Source: Moritella viscosa (lineage in GTDB: Bacteria > Pseudomonadota > Gammaproteobacteria > Enterobacterales > Moritellaceae). From it: a stretch of 64,000 nt of DNA. Under the pieces are notes generated by a model, which was not told where the DNA came from, ran no database searches, and saw only the letters and a program-made list of their open reading frames with translations. Where the stretch lies: NCBI GenBank assembly GCA_000953735.1, contig LN554852.1, positions 744,001-808,000 of the forward strand. The letters run 5' to 3'. Shown piece after piece: positions 45,685 through 57,153 of this stretch. How positions within the stretch are numbered: the first letter of the stretch is position 1; each line of letters begins with the position of its first letter. The position numbers were made by a program, and so were the translations under genes.

Positions 45685-46864
45685 GCTGAGAACATTCACA
45701 GCAGCTGCGGTTTTTTCGGTTTTTTTACAAGGTTGTTCTTTATTTAGTAATGATGAGGACGTGTATTCACCACTGCCTGTCATTCAAGCTGAATTCGCGC
45801 CAGAAATTGAATGGCGTAAGAGCATTGGTTCGGGTGTTGGCGAGTATTACTCACAGACGCGAACCTTACTTGTAAATGATCAGATTTTTGCCGCAAGTCG
45901 TGCCGGTTTAGTGAAAGCATTGGACCCTATTTCAGGTGATGAAATTTGGACTCAAGACTTATCTGAACAAGCGGTATTCAACCGTTTTGATGACAGTGAT
46001 GATGCGTTACTGTCGGGTGGGATCGCGGCTGGTTATGGCATGGTATTTGTTGGTAGTGAAAATGCAGTATTATTTGCGTTAAACGACAAAACCGGTGAGG
46101 TGATCTGGCAAGTTGAAACCGATGGTGAAGTGATCGCGAGTCCTGTGGTTGATGAAGGTCTCGTTATTATCCAAACTGGCAGTGGTAGCTTAGTTGGTTT
46201 TGACGTTCAGACGGGTGAACAGCGTTGGATCCAAAGCTCAGAATTACCTGCTTTGACTTTACGTGGTAATAATTCGCCAATCACCACCAATGGAGCAGCG
46301 ATTTATGGTCGCAGTGATGGTAAACTAGCGGCAGTATTTCTTGCTAATGGTCGCTTGATCTGGGAAGTGAATGTTGCGAAGCCAAAAGGCGCGAATGACA
46401 TTGACCGTCTCGTTGATGTTAATGGCCAAGCAGTAGCACGTGGCTCCGATGTTTATACATCCGCTTTTAATGGCGAGTTAATGGCCATAGAATTACGTTC
46501 TGGTAAGGTACTTTGGAAACGTGCTTACGCGTCGGTAAAAGATCTTACTGTGGCAGGTTTCGAGCTGTTTTTAACTGATACGGAAGGTCGTATTCATGCA
46601 ATTGACCGTCGTAATGGCCTTACTTTATGGTCACAGAATCGCTTAGCACTACGTGGTGTAACTGCGCCAGTTGTCTCGGGTAACAATATTGTTGTCGGTG
46701 ATAAAGAAGGCTATCTGCACTGGTTAGATCGTAAAACAGGTAAGTTAGTTGCACAACAATTAATTGATAGTGATGGACTATTTTCTAAAGCATTGAACTC
46801 AGAAAAATACCTCTATGTTCAAAGTCGCAGTGGTGAATTGGTTGCTGTAAAGAAACCAATTTAA
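45674..46864 (+). CDS. bamB: Outer-membrane assembly lipoprotein BamB
   Basis: This 396-aa lipoprotein is the beta-propeller of the BAM complex. The lipobox is VFLQGC (Cys near residue 20). The repeated PQQ-like pattern DPISGDEIWTQDL, NDKTGEVIWQVETDG, DVQTGEQRWIQ and DRKTGKLVAQQ marks propeller blades. ATG 45674 has AGGAG upstream within yfgM, and it is the second gene of the hisS-yfgM-bamB-der run. Confidence 0.95.
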   Translation: MTNKLRTFTAAAVFSVFLQGCSLFSNDEDVYSPLPVIQAEFAPEIEWRKSIGSGVGEYYSQTRTLLVNDQIFAASRAGLVKALDPISGDEIWTQDLSEQAVFNRFDDSDDALLSGGIAAGYGMVFVGSENAVLFALNDKTGEVIWQVETDGEVIASPVVDEGLVIIQTGSGSLVGFDVQTGEQRWIQSSELPALTLRGNNSPITTNGAAIYGRSDGKLAAVFLANGRLIWEVNVAKPKGANDIDRLVDVNGQAVARGSDVYTSAFNGELMAIELRSGKVLWKRAYASVKDLTVAGFELFLTDTEGRIHAIDRRNGLTLWSQNRLALRGVTAPVVSGNNIVVGDKEGYLHWLDRKTGKLVAQQLIDSDGLFSKALNSEKYLYVQSRSGELVAVKKPI

Positions 46865-46897
46865 ATCCCTAGATAGAATACCATCAACATAATTTAT

Positions 46898-46917
46898 TGC
46901 GCCGAGAGGCGCATTTT
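46898..46917 (+). terminator. Short GC-rich terminator after bamB
   Basis: TGCGCC (46898-46903), loop GAGA, GGCGCA (46908-46913), then TTTT. This small stable hairpin lies between bamB and der. Confidence 0.7.
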
Positions 46918-46975
46918 GTCCTTTTAAATAAGTGACTTTCATTTTACTAGAGCCGTATTGAGGCTGAGGTTATAT

Positions 46976-48448
46976 ATGACCCCTGTAATTGCATTGGTTG
47001 GACGCCCTAATGTTGGTAAATCAACATTGTTCAACCGTTTAACTCGTACCCGGGACGCACTTGTTGCCGATTTCCCAGGGTTAACTCGTGACCGTAAATA
47101 TGGACAAGCTAACTTAGCTGGTCGTGAGTTCATTGTAGTTGATACCGGCGGTATTAACGGCGATGAAGAAGGGATTGATGCAAAAATGGCTGATCAGTCG
47201 CTACTTGCGATTGAAGAAGCTGATGCCGTATTATTTTTAGTGGATGCTCGAGCGGGTTTAACTGTTTCTGACCAAGCAATTGCTGAACATTTGCGTAAGC
47301 AAGAGAAGAAAGTATTTCTTGTTGCGAATAAAGTAGATGGCCTAGATGGCGATGTTGCTGTTGCTGAATTCTATGCGCTTGCACTTGGTGATATTTACCA
47401 AATTGCTGCATCGCAAGGACGTGGTACAAACATTCTTATTGAAGAAGCATTAGCACATGTTGAAGTTGCTGACCTTGAAGATGAGGAAGAGTTTTCTGAC
47501 GCAGACCCCTTTGTAAATGGTGAGTTATTACCAGAAGAAGAGGAAAGTGAGGAACGCGACGAAGACTATGCGAGTTTACCGATTAAGTTAGCGATGATTG
47601 GTTGTCCTAACGTTGGTAAATCAACGCTAGTTAACCGTATCTTAGGTGAAGAGCGTGTTGTTGTTTATGATATGCCGGGTACGACTCGTGACAGTATTTA
47701 CATACCGATGGAGCGTGACGGTCGTAATTACATGCTTATCGATACTGCAGGTGTACGTCGTCGTAAAAATATCAATGAAGCGGTTGAGAAATTCTCGATT
47801 GTTAAAGCATTACAAGCAATTGATGATGCGAACGTTGTATTAATGGTATTTGATGCACGCGTTGGTGTAACTGCACAAGATCTAACCTTGTTAGGCTTTG
47901 CTATTAACTCTGGTCGTTCAATCGTGATTGCTGTGAACAAGTGGGATGGTTTGGATACTGATGTGAAAGATCGCATTAAATCTGAATTAGATCGTCGCTT
48001 AGGCTTTATTGATTTTGCACGTATCCATTTCATCTCTGCATTACACGGTACTGGTGTTGGCCACTTGTTTGAATCGATCACAGAAGCATTCGATTCATCA
48101 ACTAAACGTGTATCAACGTCTATGTTAACGCGTATTGTACGTATGGCTGTGGATGATCATCAACCACCAATGCATGCTGGTCGTCGTGTTAAGCTACGTT
48201 ATGCGCATGCGGGTGGCTATAATCCACCATTGATTGTTGTGCATGGTAATCAAGTAACCAAATTAGCGAATTCATATCGCCGTTATTTGATCAACTACTT
48301 CCGTCGTTCATTAAAAATCATGGGTACACCGATTAAGGTTGAATTCCGTGACAGTGACAATCCGTTTGCAGATAAGAAAAATAGCTTATCATTATCGCAA
48401 CAGAAAAAACGTCGCCGTATGATGTCGCATTATAAGAGTAAAAAATAA
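46976..48448 (+). CDS. der: GTPase Der (EngA)
   Basis: This 490-aa double GTPase is needed for 50S ribosome assembly. Two G domains with P-loops [12 protein letters not shown] (near residue 8) and [12 protein letters not shown] are seen, followed by a KH-like C-terminal domain rich in Arg ([20 protein letters not shown]). The start ATG 46976 has TGAGGT upstream; 6 extra codons are open before it. Confidence 0.97.
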   Translation: MTPVIALVGRPNVGKSTLFNRLTRTRDALVADFPGLTRDRKYGQANLAGREFIVVDTGGINGDEEGIDAKMADQSLLAIEEADAVLFLVDARAGLTVSDQAIAEHLRKQEKKVFLVANKVDGLDGDVAVAEFYALALGDIYQIAASQGRGTNILIEEALAHVEVADLEDEEEFSDADPFVNGELLPEEEESEERDEDYASLPIKLAMIGCPNVGKSTLVNRILGEERVVVYDMPGTTRDSIYIPMERDGRNYMLIDTAGVRRRKNINEAVEKFSIVKALQAIDDANVVLMVFDARVGVTAQDLTLLGFAINSGRSIVIAVNKWDGLDTDVKDRIKSELDRRLGFIDFARIHFISALHGTGVGHLFESITEAFDSSTKRVSTSMLTRIVRMAVDDHQPPMHAGRRVKLRYAHAGGYNPPLIVVHGNQVTKLANSYRRYLINYFRRSLKIMGTPIKVEFRDSDNPFADKKNSLSLSQQKKRRRMMSHYKSKK

Positions 48449-48470
48449 TAGCGTCAGTTGTTATTGATAG

Positions 48471-48494
48471 AAAGGTCTGTTTTTACAGGCCTTT
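48471..48494 (+). terminator. Intrinsic terminator after der
   Basis: AAAGGTCTG (48471-48479) pairs with CAGGCCTTT (48486-48494) with one G-T pair, followed by a T-run. Confidence 0.85.
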
Positions 48495-48642
48495 TTTTAT
48501 ACTTAAAAATCAGTAACAGGAATATTTAAATCATATTTGCGGTGTTTAACTGTATACCTTGGCGCAAAGACTGATACTATTTGTGATTAACTGAATACCT
48601 GTATTTAAGCTGCAGATATTCATTGCCGCACTACACTATTAG

Positions 48643-48681
48643 TAGTGCTAGATGTAAATATAATAGTGCTAGATGTAAATA
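48643..48681 (+). repeat. Direct repeat, two copies of an 18-base unit
   Basis: TAGTGCTAGATGTAAATA occurs at 48643-48660 and again at 48664-48681, exactly 21 bases apart (two helical turns), 43 bases before the flavodoxin gene. It could be a pair of operator half-sites, or simply a small tandem duplication. Confidence 0.9.
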
Positions 48682-48723
48682 GGGATATAGGTTAATGAAT
48701 ATGGATAGCGTGAGAGGTTTTGT

Positions 48724-49308
48724 TTGACCATAGTTGCAGTCGTGTATTTTTCGGTGTCAGGTTCAACTCAAGCCCTGGCTCGAGAAGTGATCTCAGGTAT
48801 TAATACTGTTGAAGATGTTAAAGTCATTGAATGTCAGATACAAGCTTGGGACATGTTTGAAGGCCGTTTTGATAATGATGAATTGATGTGTTTACTGGAT
48901 AATGCAGATGCAATTATATTTGGCTCGCCAACCTATATGGGCGGTGTTGCAGGTCAGTTTAAAGCATTTGCCGATGCGACAAGTGAGCGTTGGGATAGCC
49001 AACAATGGCGTAATAAATTTGCTGGTGGTTTTACCGTTGGTAGTTGCCTTAACGGTGATCAGGCAAATACGGTTCAATATATGGCGACGTTAGCCAGCCA
49101 GCATGGCATGTTATGGATTGGGCTCGATATTGCGGGTGGTTATAATAGCGTGGGGCTAAATCGTCTCGGATGCCAGTTAGGTGTTGTTGGGCATAATCCT
49201 GAAGGGGAAGTTCACCGCAGTGATCTGGATACCGCGAAATACTTAGGGCGTCGTATAGCGATTATAACAAAGACCTGTGCTTATGAATTACAGGCCTTAT
49301 CGTTATAA
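48724..49308 (+). CDS. Flavodoxin-family protein (WrbA-like NAD(P)H:quinone oxidoreductase)
   Basis: This 194-aa protein has the FMN-binding loop YFSVSGSTQALARE at its start. The motif AIIFGSPTYMGGVAGQFKAF (residues about 60-80) and FAGGFTVGSCLNGDQANTVQ follow. The family moves two electrons from NAD(P)H to quinones. The start codon is TTG 48724 with GAGAGG upstream. Direct repeats precede it. Confidence 0.85.
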   Translation: MTIVAVVYFSVSGSTQALAREVISGINTVEDVKVIECQIQAWDMFEGRFDNDELMCLLDNADAIIFGSPTYMGGVAGQFKAFADATSERWDSQQWRNKFAGGFTVGSCLNGDQANTVQYMATLASQHGMLWIGLDIAGGYNSVGLNRLGCQLGVVGHNPEGEVHRSDLDTAKYLGRRIAIITKTCAYELQALSL

Positions 49309-49345
49309 TTATACTCATTAATATCGGCGGTGAATAATGGTCTTT

Positions 49346-49807
49346 TTAGGCTGATAGACGCTTAACGAGCTGGTTAACCAGTAACTCTGCGCCAGCTAAG
49401 TCATCTTGATCAAAACGGGCAATACTTGGACTGTCTATATCTAGCACTCCGATCAATTTATCGTGAACAATAATCGGCACCACGATTTCTGAGTTACTTG
49501 CTGCATCACAGGCTATATGGCCTGGGAAGTCATGCACATCCGTCACTAATTGTGTCTGTAATGTACTTGCAGCTGTACCGCAAACCCCTCGGCCAACCGG
49601 AATACGAATACAAGCAGGCAGACCTTGGAAAGGACCTAATACTAATTCGTCATTTTCGTAAAGATAAAACCCCGCCCAATTAATATCTTCTAGCTCCATG
49701 AATAATAAAGCACTCAAGTTAGCTAAGTTAGCAATTAAATTTGTTTCTTCAGCCATTAAAGCGTCAGCTTGTTGAGCCAGGCGCTGATAAAGTTGGATCT
49801 TAGACAT
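49346..49807 (-). CDS. msrC: Free methionine-(R)-sulfoxide reductase (GAF-domain MsrC)
   Basis: This 153-aa GAF-fold enzyme repairs oxidised free methionine. The three catalytic cysteines appear in GLPACIRIPVGRGVCGTAA and HIACDAASNSEIVVP. The flanking DINWAGFYLYENDELVLGPFQG is also typical of the YebR family. Convergent with the flavodoxin gene, 37 bases apart. Confidence 0.92.
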   Translation of the reverse strand: MSKIQLYQRLAQQADALMAEETNLIANLANLSALLFMELEDINWAGFYLYENDELVLGPFQGLPACIRIPVGRGVCGTAASTLQTQLVTDVHDFPGHIACDAASNSEIVVPIIVHDKLIGVLDIDSPSIARFDQDDLAGAELLVNQLVKRLSA

Positions 49808-50110
49808 GTATTCCCTTTATGGATAGATAAGATGAAATGTAAGATACACCTTATCGATGGTAATAATATGTATCTTATCTAATGATTATATTGTCATAAA
49901 GATAATATTGGATTTAGCGGATTCGTTAGGGCTAAAAAAGAGTGATAGGATGTAGCGTAATTTACTGATAATGTGTTTACTAAATGCGAACATAATAGCT
50001 CCTCGTTATATTTACAGCTTAGTTGAGACCCACTGTAGAGTATAATGATAGCGGTTACTTTACCTCTTATTTAGTATTTATCCTATTTTATCGACTGAAG
50101 TTAGAAATTC
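49808..50110. repeat. Gene-free interval with a paired inverted repeat
   Basis: The 303-base gap between msrC and the DTW gene holds inverted arms AGATAAGAT (49825-49833) and ATCTTATCT (49872-49880), and AAGATAC (49841-49847) with GTATCTT (49870-49876). It could form an operator pair or a large hairpin in the msrC leader. I see nothing else. Confidence 0.45.
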
Positions 50111-50572
50111 ATGCATATATACCTTGTTACCCACGAGAGAGAATTTTCGCGCCGCAGTAATACTGGAAAATTAGTTCAACAGTTTCTCCCCAACGAAACA
50201 AGTGTTGTGCCTTGGCGTCGTAAAGAACCCGATAGTAAATTGTTAACTGCGATCAAATCCGGTCGGGTGGCAATACTTGCACCAGATGCAGAACACGAGC
50301 ATGACATACATGATTTTGATGGCCTTGTATTACTGGATAGTACATGGCAAGAGGCACGTAAAATGTATCGTCAAAGCGAGTATTTGCAAGACTTACCTAA
50401 GATCACCTTGAATGCGAAGCAAGCGTCAGAATTCATTTTACGTGCTAATCAACTAGAAGGGGGACTCAGTACCGTTGAGTGTGTGATCGAGTTATTACGT
50501 CTGCAACAACGGCATACCGAAGCCGAGCAGCTGGTATTAGAATTTAAGACATTTATTCGCGCTTGTTTATAA
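50111..50572 (+). CDS. DTW-domain protein, probable tRNA-uridine aminocarboxypropyltransferase
   Basis: This 153-aa protein carries the family DxTW motif as LLDSTWQEARKMYRQS near residue 77, and LEGGLSTVECVIELL. DTW proteins (TapT/TuaA class) transfer the 3-amino-3-carboxypropyl group of SAM to uridine in tRNA, making acp3U. It is compact and has no N-terminal zinc-ribbon cysteines. Its 3' end overlaps the end of the convergent AraC gene by 20 bases. Confidence 0.8.
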   Translation: MHIYLVTHEREFSRRSNTGKLVQQFLPNETSVVPWRRKEPDSKLLTAIKSGRVAILAPDAEHEHDIHDFDGLVLLDSTWQEARKMYRQSEYLQDLPKITLNAKQASEFILRANQLEGGLSTVECVIELLRLQQRHTEAEQLVLEFKTFIRACL

Positions 50573-51632
50573 ACATTTGTCGGTAATTCTTTGGTGTACT
50601 CTCTGTCCAGCGTCGAAAGGCTTTATAAAATGCAGCTGGTGTGGCAAAGCCCAATAAATATGATATTTCACTGAAGGTAAGCTGGGTATCACGGACATAA
50701 CTCAATGCCAGACCTTTTCTTGTTTTATCCATGATACCTTGATAGTTAGTATTTTCTTTGTATAAGCGGCGTCTTAACGTCCAAGCTGATGTCCCTAGAA
50801 GTGCCGCTACTTGATTGATATCGGGCATGCTACCCACCAGATTATGACTGACTTTTTCGATAACCTTCGTTTGCCAATCTTGATTTTGTTGCAGCTGTTG
50901 TAGCCCATTTTGACATAACTGCTGGGCTTGCAGATAACTGCTCATACAGGCATCGGGTAATGGCGTTTCGATATGCTGACTATCCAATACTAAGCCATTA
51001 AATGTAGAATCAAAAATAACTGGGCATTGAAAAAATGCGTGATAGCATTCGCTGTTCTTTGGTTCTGGGTATTCAATATGGACTGCTTTGACAATATTAA
51101 CAGACTGGGTTAAGTGCATGGCTCGAGAGGTCAGTAAGGTGAACCAGCTTGCCAAGACAGAATCAACCACAAAATAATTATAGGGGTTATACGGGGCAAT
51201 CGAATAAAAGGTGAGTGTCGGCTCTGGCGTTGTGATAAACGTTGAATGACCTCGTACATTTTGACTTAACAAACTTTCATATTGGGCGAGTACTTGTGCC
51301 ATAGTGCTAATATTATTGGCAGACATACAGGCAAATCCCAGCATACCATAATGTTGAAAGCAGACATTTTCACCCATTACTAAGCCCAGGTCTTCGCGCC
51401 CCGTTTGCTGCATTAACTCAAAACCTATACGCATATATTTTGGAATAGATAAGCGACCATGATGGGCACTTAGCTGCGCGATGGAGACATTATATTTGGT
51501 TAGAATAGGATTGATATCGCAACTGAGCTTATTACTGGTTAAACTCATTTGCTGCAAAAAGTTAACCGAAATATCCCCTAAGCTTACTTTTGAGCCTATT
51601 GTTTCCGTCATTGAATCCATATCCATCATCAC
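50553..51632 (-). CDS. AraC-family transcriptional regulator
   Basis: This 359-aa protein has an N-terminal AraC-type arabinose-binding-like domain (DUF AraC_binding_2/OruR type, YNVSIAQLSAHHGRLSIPKY). The C-terminal double helix-turn-helix is seen in QVAALLGTSAWTLRRRLYKE and FSEISYLLGFATPAAFYKAFRRWTESTPKNYR. It lies divergent from fadH, 171 bases apart, and probably controls it; this is inference from position. Ligand unknown. Confidence 0.9.
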   Translation of the reverse strand: MMMDMDSMTETIGSKVSLGDISVNFLQQMSLTSNKLSCDINPILTKYNVSIAQLSAHHGRLSIPKYMRIGFELMQQTGREDLGLVMGENVCFQHYGMLGFACMSANNISTMAQVLAQYESLLSQNVRGHSTFITTPEPTLTFYSIAPYNPYNYFVVDSVLASWFTLLTSRAMHLTQSVNIVKAVHIEYPEPKNSECYHAFFQCPVIFDSTFNGLVLDSQHIETPLPDACMSSYLQAQQLCQNGLQQLQQNQDWQTKVIEKVSHNLVGSMPDINQVAALLGTSAWTLRRRLYKENTNYQGIMDKTRKGLALSYVRDTQLTFSEISYLLGFATPAAFYKAFRRWTESTPKNYRQMFINKRE

Positions 51633-51800
51633 ACATGCTAGTCAAAAGCTCACCTTTGCTAACTAAAGATAATTAATTGTATATCATAAGCATTGTATCC
51701 GTCGTGCTTTAACGCTACTTTTAACAAAATAAGAACGAATAAATTTTTAATAAAATAAAAATAATAAACTCTGAACCAAATAGCTAAAGCAATGGGGTGA

Positions 51801-53846
<2,046 letters not shown>

Positions 53847-53873
53847 AGTGAATAAATAAGGTTTATATTCATA

Positions 53874-53906
53874 AAAATCTCAGTGGGTCTTATCCGCTGA
53901 GATTTT
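53874..53906 (+). terminator. Intrinsic terminator after fadH
   Basis: AAAATCTCAGTGG (53874-53886) pairs with CCGCTGAGATTTT (53894-53906) through one wobble pair, followed by CATTTTT. Confidence 0.8.
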
Positions 53907-54026
53907 CATTTTTGCAGGATAAAATGGCTGTTATGCATGATAAATGATAAAAAATAGAATGAATTAACCAAATATGAGTGCCATAGTTAAAATTTGTTCT
54001 ACTCTTTGAAATGGAATTTAACTTTT

Positions 54027-54383
54027 ATGATGAGTGTAACAATGCCTAAAAAACTCTGTTATTTATTAGAACTGCCAGATTCTAAGGTGACATTCAGTGT
54101 CTTACTCATGGCTGATAACGTTTGCTTGTCTGTTGCAGGTATTGATGAGTGTTATGCCATTGAGCGCCTCATGATCGTTGAAAATCCGAGTGCGCAATTA
54201 CAAGGTTATTATATTTGTGATTACGCAACACCAGTCTGGTCCCTCGAAGATCTATCATTGCAGGATATCGGTTTGCTTTCTGCTAACTTTGGTTTGTTAA
54301 TTGAACATGAATATAATGATATCTACGCGATGGAAGCACATCACGTCATTGATTCTGAAAAATATCAATCAATTAAAACCTGA
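54027..54383 (+). CDS. Small hypothetical protein
   Basis: This 118-aa soluble protein has no family I recognise. It begins MMSVTMPKKLCYLLELPDSK and continues with GIDECYAIERLMIVENPS and WSLEDLSLQDIGLLSANFGL, a mix of strands and helices without membrane span. I chose ATG 54027 (GGAA upstream); 54042 is possible and 53994 is the longest. It sits before the DUF5062-like gene. Confidence 0.65.
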   Translation: MMSVTMPKKLCYLLELPDSKVTFSVLLMADNVCLSVAGIDECYAIERLMIVENPSAQLQGYYICDYATPVWSLEDLSLQDIGLLSANFGLLIEHEYNDIYAMEAHHVIDSEKYQSIKT

Positions 54384-54474
54384 TTTATAATTTAAATTTC
54401 ACATTTATTTGTTCTTAATCGTGCTATAACAGTGTGTACTCAGCGAGATTAGCTGTCTGTTATGTGAAGAGGGA

Positions 54475-54741
54475 ATGATGGCAAAACTGAAAAATGAAAA
54501 GAAATTATTTAAAGCTGCGATCGCATTAGGTACTCAGTATCTACAGCAACGCGGTAGTACATTTACAACGACAGATCCAGAAGACGTTAAAGCGCAATAT
54601 ATCTATAAAGCCTTAGTGTTTGATAAACTGATGCAACCTCTGGCTAAAGATCAAGAAACGACTCTTAATATTAAACATAAATTAGCCATTTGGATTTCTC
54701 GAAAATTACCGGCTGACCACCCTTTACTTACCAGCGAATAA
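54475..54741 (+). CDS. DUF5062-family protein
   Basis: This 88-aa protein has the DUF5062 wording: KNEKKLFKAAIALGTQYLQQRG, then KAQYIYKALVFDKLMQPL and IKHKLAIWISRKLPADHPLL. It is helical and soluble, function unknown, widely kept in Vibrio and relatives. GAGGG is upstream of ATG 54475/54478. A long hairpin follows. Confidence 0.85.
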   Translation: MMAKLKNEKKLFKAAIALGTQYLQQRGSTFTTTDPEDVKAQYIYKALVFDKLMQPLAKDQETTLNIKHKLAIWISRKLPADHPLLTSE

Positions 54742-54753
54742 TAATGCAATGTT

Positions 54754-54784
54754 GGACTGAATACGTTATATAACGTGTTCAGCC
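54754..54784. terminator. Terminator-like palindrome
   Basis: GGACTGAATACGTTATATAA meets its near-inverse ending CGTGTTCAGCC at 54774-54784, with one G-T pair. It separates the DUF5062-like gene from the convergent patatin gene. Confidence 0.7.
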
Positions 54785-54799
54785 CATTTCTATTAGTGC

Positions 54800-55636
54800 T
54801 TAATGACGTTGTAAGAATAACGTCGCGGCTTTAATACCTGCACTATAATCGCCTTCGAGTGTATTAACCTGACGTGTTAACGTGGGGGTTTGCAGTTCAT
54901 TATCAGGTGCAATTTCGATAATATTAACCCCAGCTGGTGGATTACGCATAAATTCGCAAGTACTGTTGTATTTTTTGCTGTAATTATCAAGTAATTTAGT
55001 GAGTACCGTATCGTGCCTAACCCAGAACGTAAGTAGGCGTTCTAAAACGGATAATTTTTCTACCCAGCGTCGAGTTCTGGTCCTGATCACAATAATATTT
55101 TTCGCACCTAAATCTACCGCCTTCTTTACTGGTATAGGATCAACTAAGCCACCATCAATATGGATATCATTTCCTAGTTTTACTCCGGGACGAAAAACGA
55201 TAGGTAGCGCGCATGATGCGATGATTTGTTGAAACCATTGGTTGGGCTCGGCTATTTGATAACTTACTTGACCTTTTGATCTATCACAGCTGGTGATAAC
55301 AAATGGGCGTGAGTTTAGCCGTCGTTTCGCTTTGTCAAGGTCTATGGGATCATGTAATTCTAATAAATCATGTAACTCTCTAAGTTCCATGGCATTTCCG
55401 CCCCTTAAAAATCGAGTCCAATTGACAAAAGTCGTTGATTTAGCCAGATGATTAATGAGCCTAACTGAATATTTTTTTTGTCCTGCGATAAACGCGGAGA
55501 GGTTTAGCGTCCCTGCTGAACTACCAATAAACAGATCGAAGGGGTCATACCCATGTTCTAAAAAGGTATCTAACACTCCTGCGGTAAATACGCTACGCAT
55601 ACCTCCACCTTCTACAACAAGTGCTGTTTTTATCAT
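54800..55636 (-). CDS. Patatin-like phospholipase
   Basis: This 278-aa protein has the patatin active site: the oxyanion loop VVEGGGMRSVFTAGVL, the nucleophile GSSAGTLN (GxSxG) near residue 38, and the Asp in HIDGGLVDPIPV near residue 160. It has no signal peptide. The family releases fatty acids from lipids; the nearest type is YjjU/RssA-like. Monocistronic on the minus strand. Confidence 0.9.
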   Translation of the reverse strand: MIKTALVVEGGGMRSVFTAGVLDTFLEHGYDPFDLFIGSSAGTLNLSAFIAGQKKYSVRLINHLAKSTTFVNWTRFLRGGNAMELRELHDLLELHDPIDLDKAKRRLNSRPFVITSCDRSKGQVSYQIAEPNQWFQQIIASCALPIVFRPGVKLGNDIHIDGGLVDPIPVKKAVDLGAKNIIVIRTRTRRWVEKLSVLERLLTFWVRHDTVLTKLLDNYSKKYNSTCEFMRNPPAGVNIIEIAPDNELQTPTLTRQVNTLEGDYSAGIKAATLFLQRH

Positions 55637-55879
55637 AGCAACCTCGATATATTGCGCTTGCTTTCACAAGCCTAGAGTAAATACCAATATTTGGTAGTAT
55701 TTGTCTTATTTGATAAATATATTTATCGTTGATAAGTATCGGGTAGTACTGTGACAACTAAATTAAGCAGGGATGATGATACGGTGACAAAAACTAGAAT
55801 TGCGAGACTAATAATGAGGAATTATATGGTTAATAGCATATAAAAAATGCTAATAACCACGTATTATTGAATAGCAGAA

Positions 55880-56887
55880 TTATTTTAAATTAATGAAAGT
55901 TAATGCATCATTGAGCGTTTGTTGTGGGATCTCTTCCATTGGCACATGACCTGCGTTTGGATAAATAATTAAGCTGGACCCCGGTATGTTTTGCAACCAT
56001 TGCTCGCTAAGTTTCTGTGGTACCCAAATGTCTTTGTTACCCCACATTAATAAAGTCGGAGCTGTGATGGTCGCAAAGTCTAATGGTGTTTTTTGGCTAT
56101 TCTTTTCATCTAACATCGCAATGGTATTGGCATAAGCCTGTTTTGCTCCAGGGCGTAAAGAGAGATGAATATAACGGTCCATATTTTCTTTGGTGATGAG
56201 ATCTTGATCTCCGTATACGTCCTTAACTCCCATTGCGATAATGAAAGGAGGAAATACATTGGCTGCCAGTGTATTGATACCGGGCATACTGGCAAAGCTT
56301 AAAATAAACGGCAGATCCTGTGGTGCGCCTGCAGGATCAATGAGGATCAGTTTTTTGATTTTATCAGGGTAGTTCGCTGCATAATGAGCTGAAATATAAC
56401 CACCGAGAGAATTGCCTACCAGAATAAAGTCATCGAGTTTCAATTGGGTAATAAACTGCTCAAAAGATGAGTGTAATAGCGCTTCAGAGAAATCATTGGG
56501 ATTTTCTGGACCACCAGTTAACCCAAAGCCTGGCATATCAAGACTGATGATCCGGTACTTATCTGCTAAGCCTTTATTCCATTCCTTCCAGGTATGTAGT
56601 GATGATAAAATACCATGTATTAATACAATTGGCTGACCATTAGGATTACCTTCGTCACGGTAATGGATGCGCATTCCATTAACATCCATCCATTGTGACT
56701 GTTCGTTGGCGTACAAGGCATTGAGATCTTCTATCGGCATTTCGCCAAGCCCCCAAACGCTACCCACACTTGGGCTTGCTGCGACAGCCTGCTGCATACT
56801 GGAACAGCCTACTAAGCTAAGGCTTGCGGTAACACTTAAGACCACTGCTAGCGGTAATATTTTAGGTCGTTTAAATTTTATCATCAT
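55880..56887 (-). CDS. Alpha/beta-hydrolase lipoprotein
   Basis: This 335-aa protein is exported as a lipoprotein (lipobox SLVGC, Cys near residue 28). The hydrolase fold carries VLIHGILSSLHTW for the oxyanion loop, VGNSLGGYISA for the nucleophile Ser, WGNKDIWVP for Asp and NAGHVPMEE for His. It resembles secreted haloalkane-dehalogenase-like or meta-cleavage hydrolases; the reaction is not set by sequence. Confidence 0.85.
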   Translation of the reverse strand: MMIKFKRPKILPLAVVLSVTASLSLVGCSSMQQAVAASPSVGSVWGLGEMPIEDLNALYANEQSQWMDVNGMRIHYRDEGNPNGQPIVLIHGILSSLHTWKEWNKGLADKYRIISLDMPGFGLTGGPENPNDFSEALLHSSFEQFITQLKLDDFILVGNSLGGYISAHYAANYPDKIKKLILIDPAGAPQDLPFILSFASMPGINTLAANVFPPFIIAMGVKDVYGDQDLITKENMDRYIHLSLRPGAKQAYANTIAMLDEKNSQKTPLDFATITAPTLLMWGNKDIWVPQKLSEQWLQNIPGSSLIIYPNAGHVPMEEIPQQTLNDALTFINLK

Positions 56888-57070
56888 TACTGTTTCATCC
56901 TTGAAATCCAGGTTGTTTGTGCAAAAAAATGAACAAAGTAGTTAATCATAAACGAGTTTATTTTAAACTAATGCCTAATATGATGACTTAGTGTCATTAT
57001 GAAATATTTGATCAGTAAATGGTGAGTCACAATATCATGGTGATGTAACGTAGTGTAGTCATTTCAAATA

Positions 57071-57109
57071 AAAAAGGCCCAGTACTTGTAATAAGTACTG
57101 GGCCTTTTT
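57071..57109. terminator. Bidirectional intrinsic terminator
   Basis: Perfect 17-bp arms AAAAAGGCCCAGTACTT (57071-57087) and AAGTACTGGGCCTTTTT (57093-57109) with a 5-base loop. It lies after suhB on the minus strand, and has A- and T-runs for both directions. Confidence 0.93.
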
Positions 57110-57153
57110 TTACTTAATTCTTTGTACTAAATAACCTAACGCTAGCGCCAATA

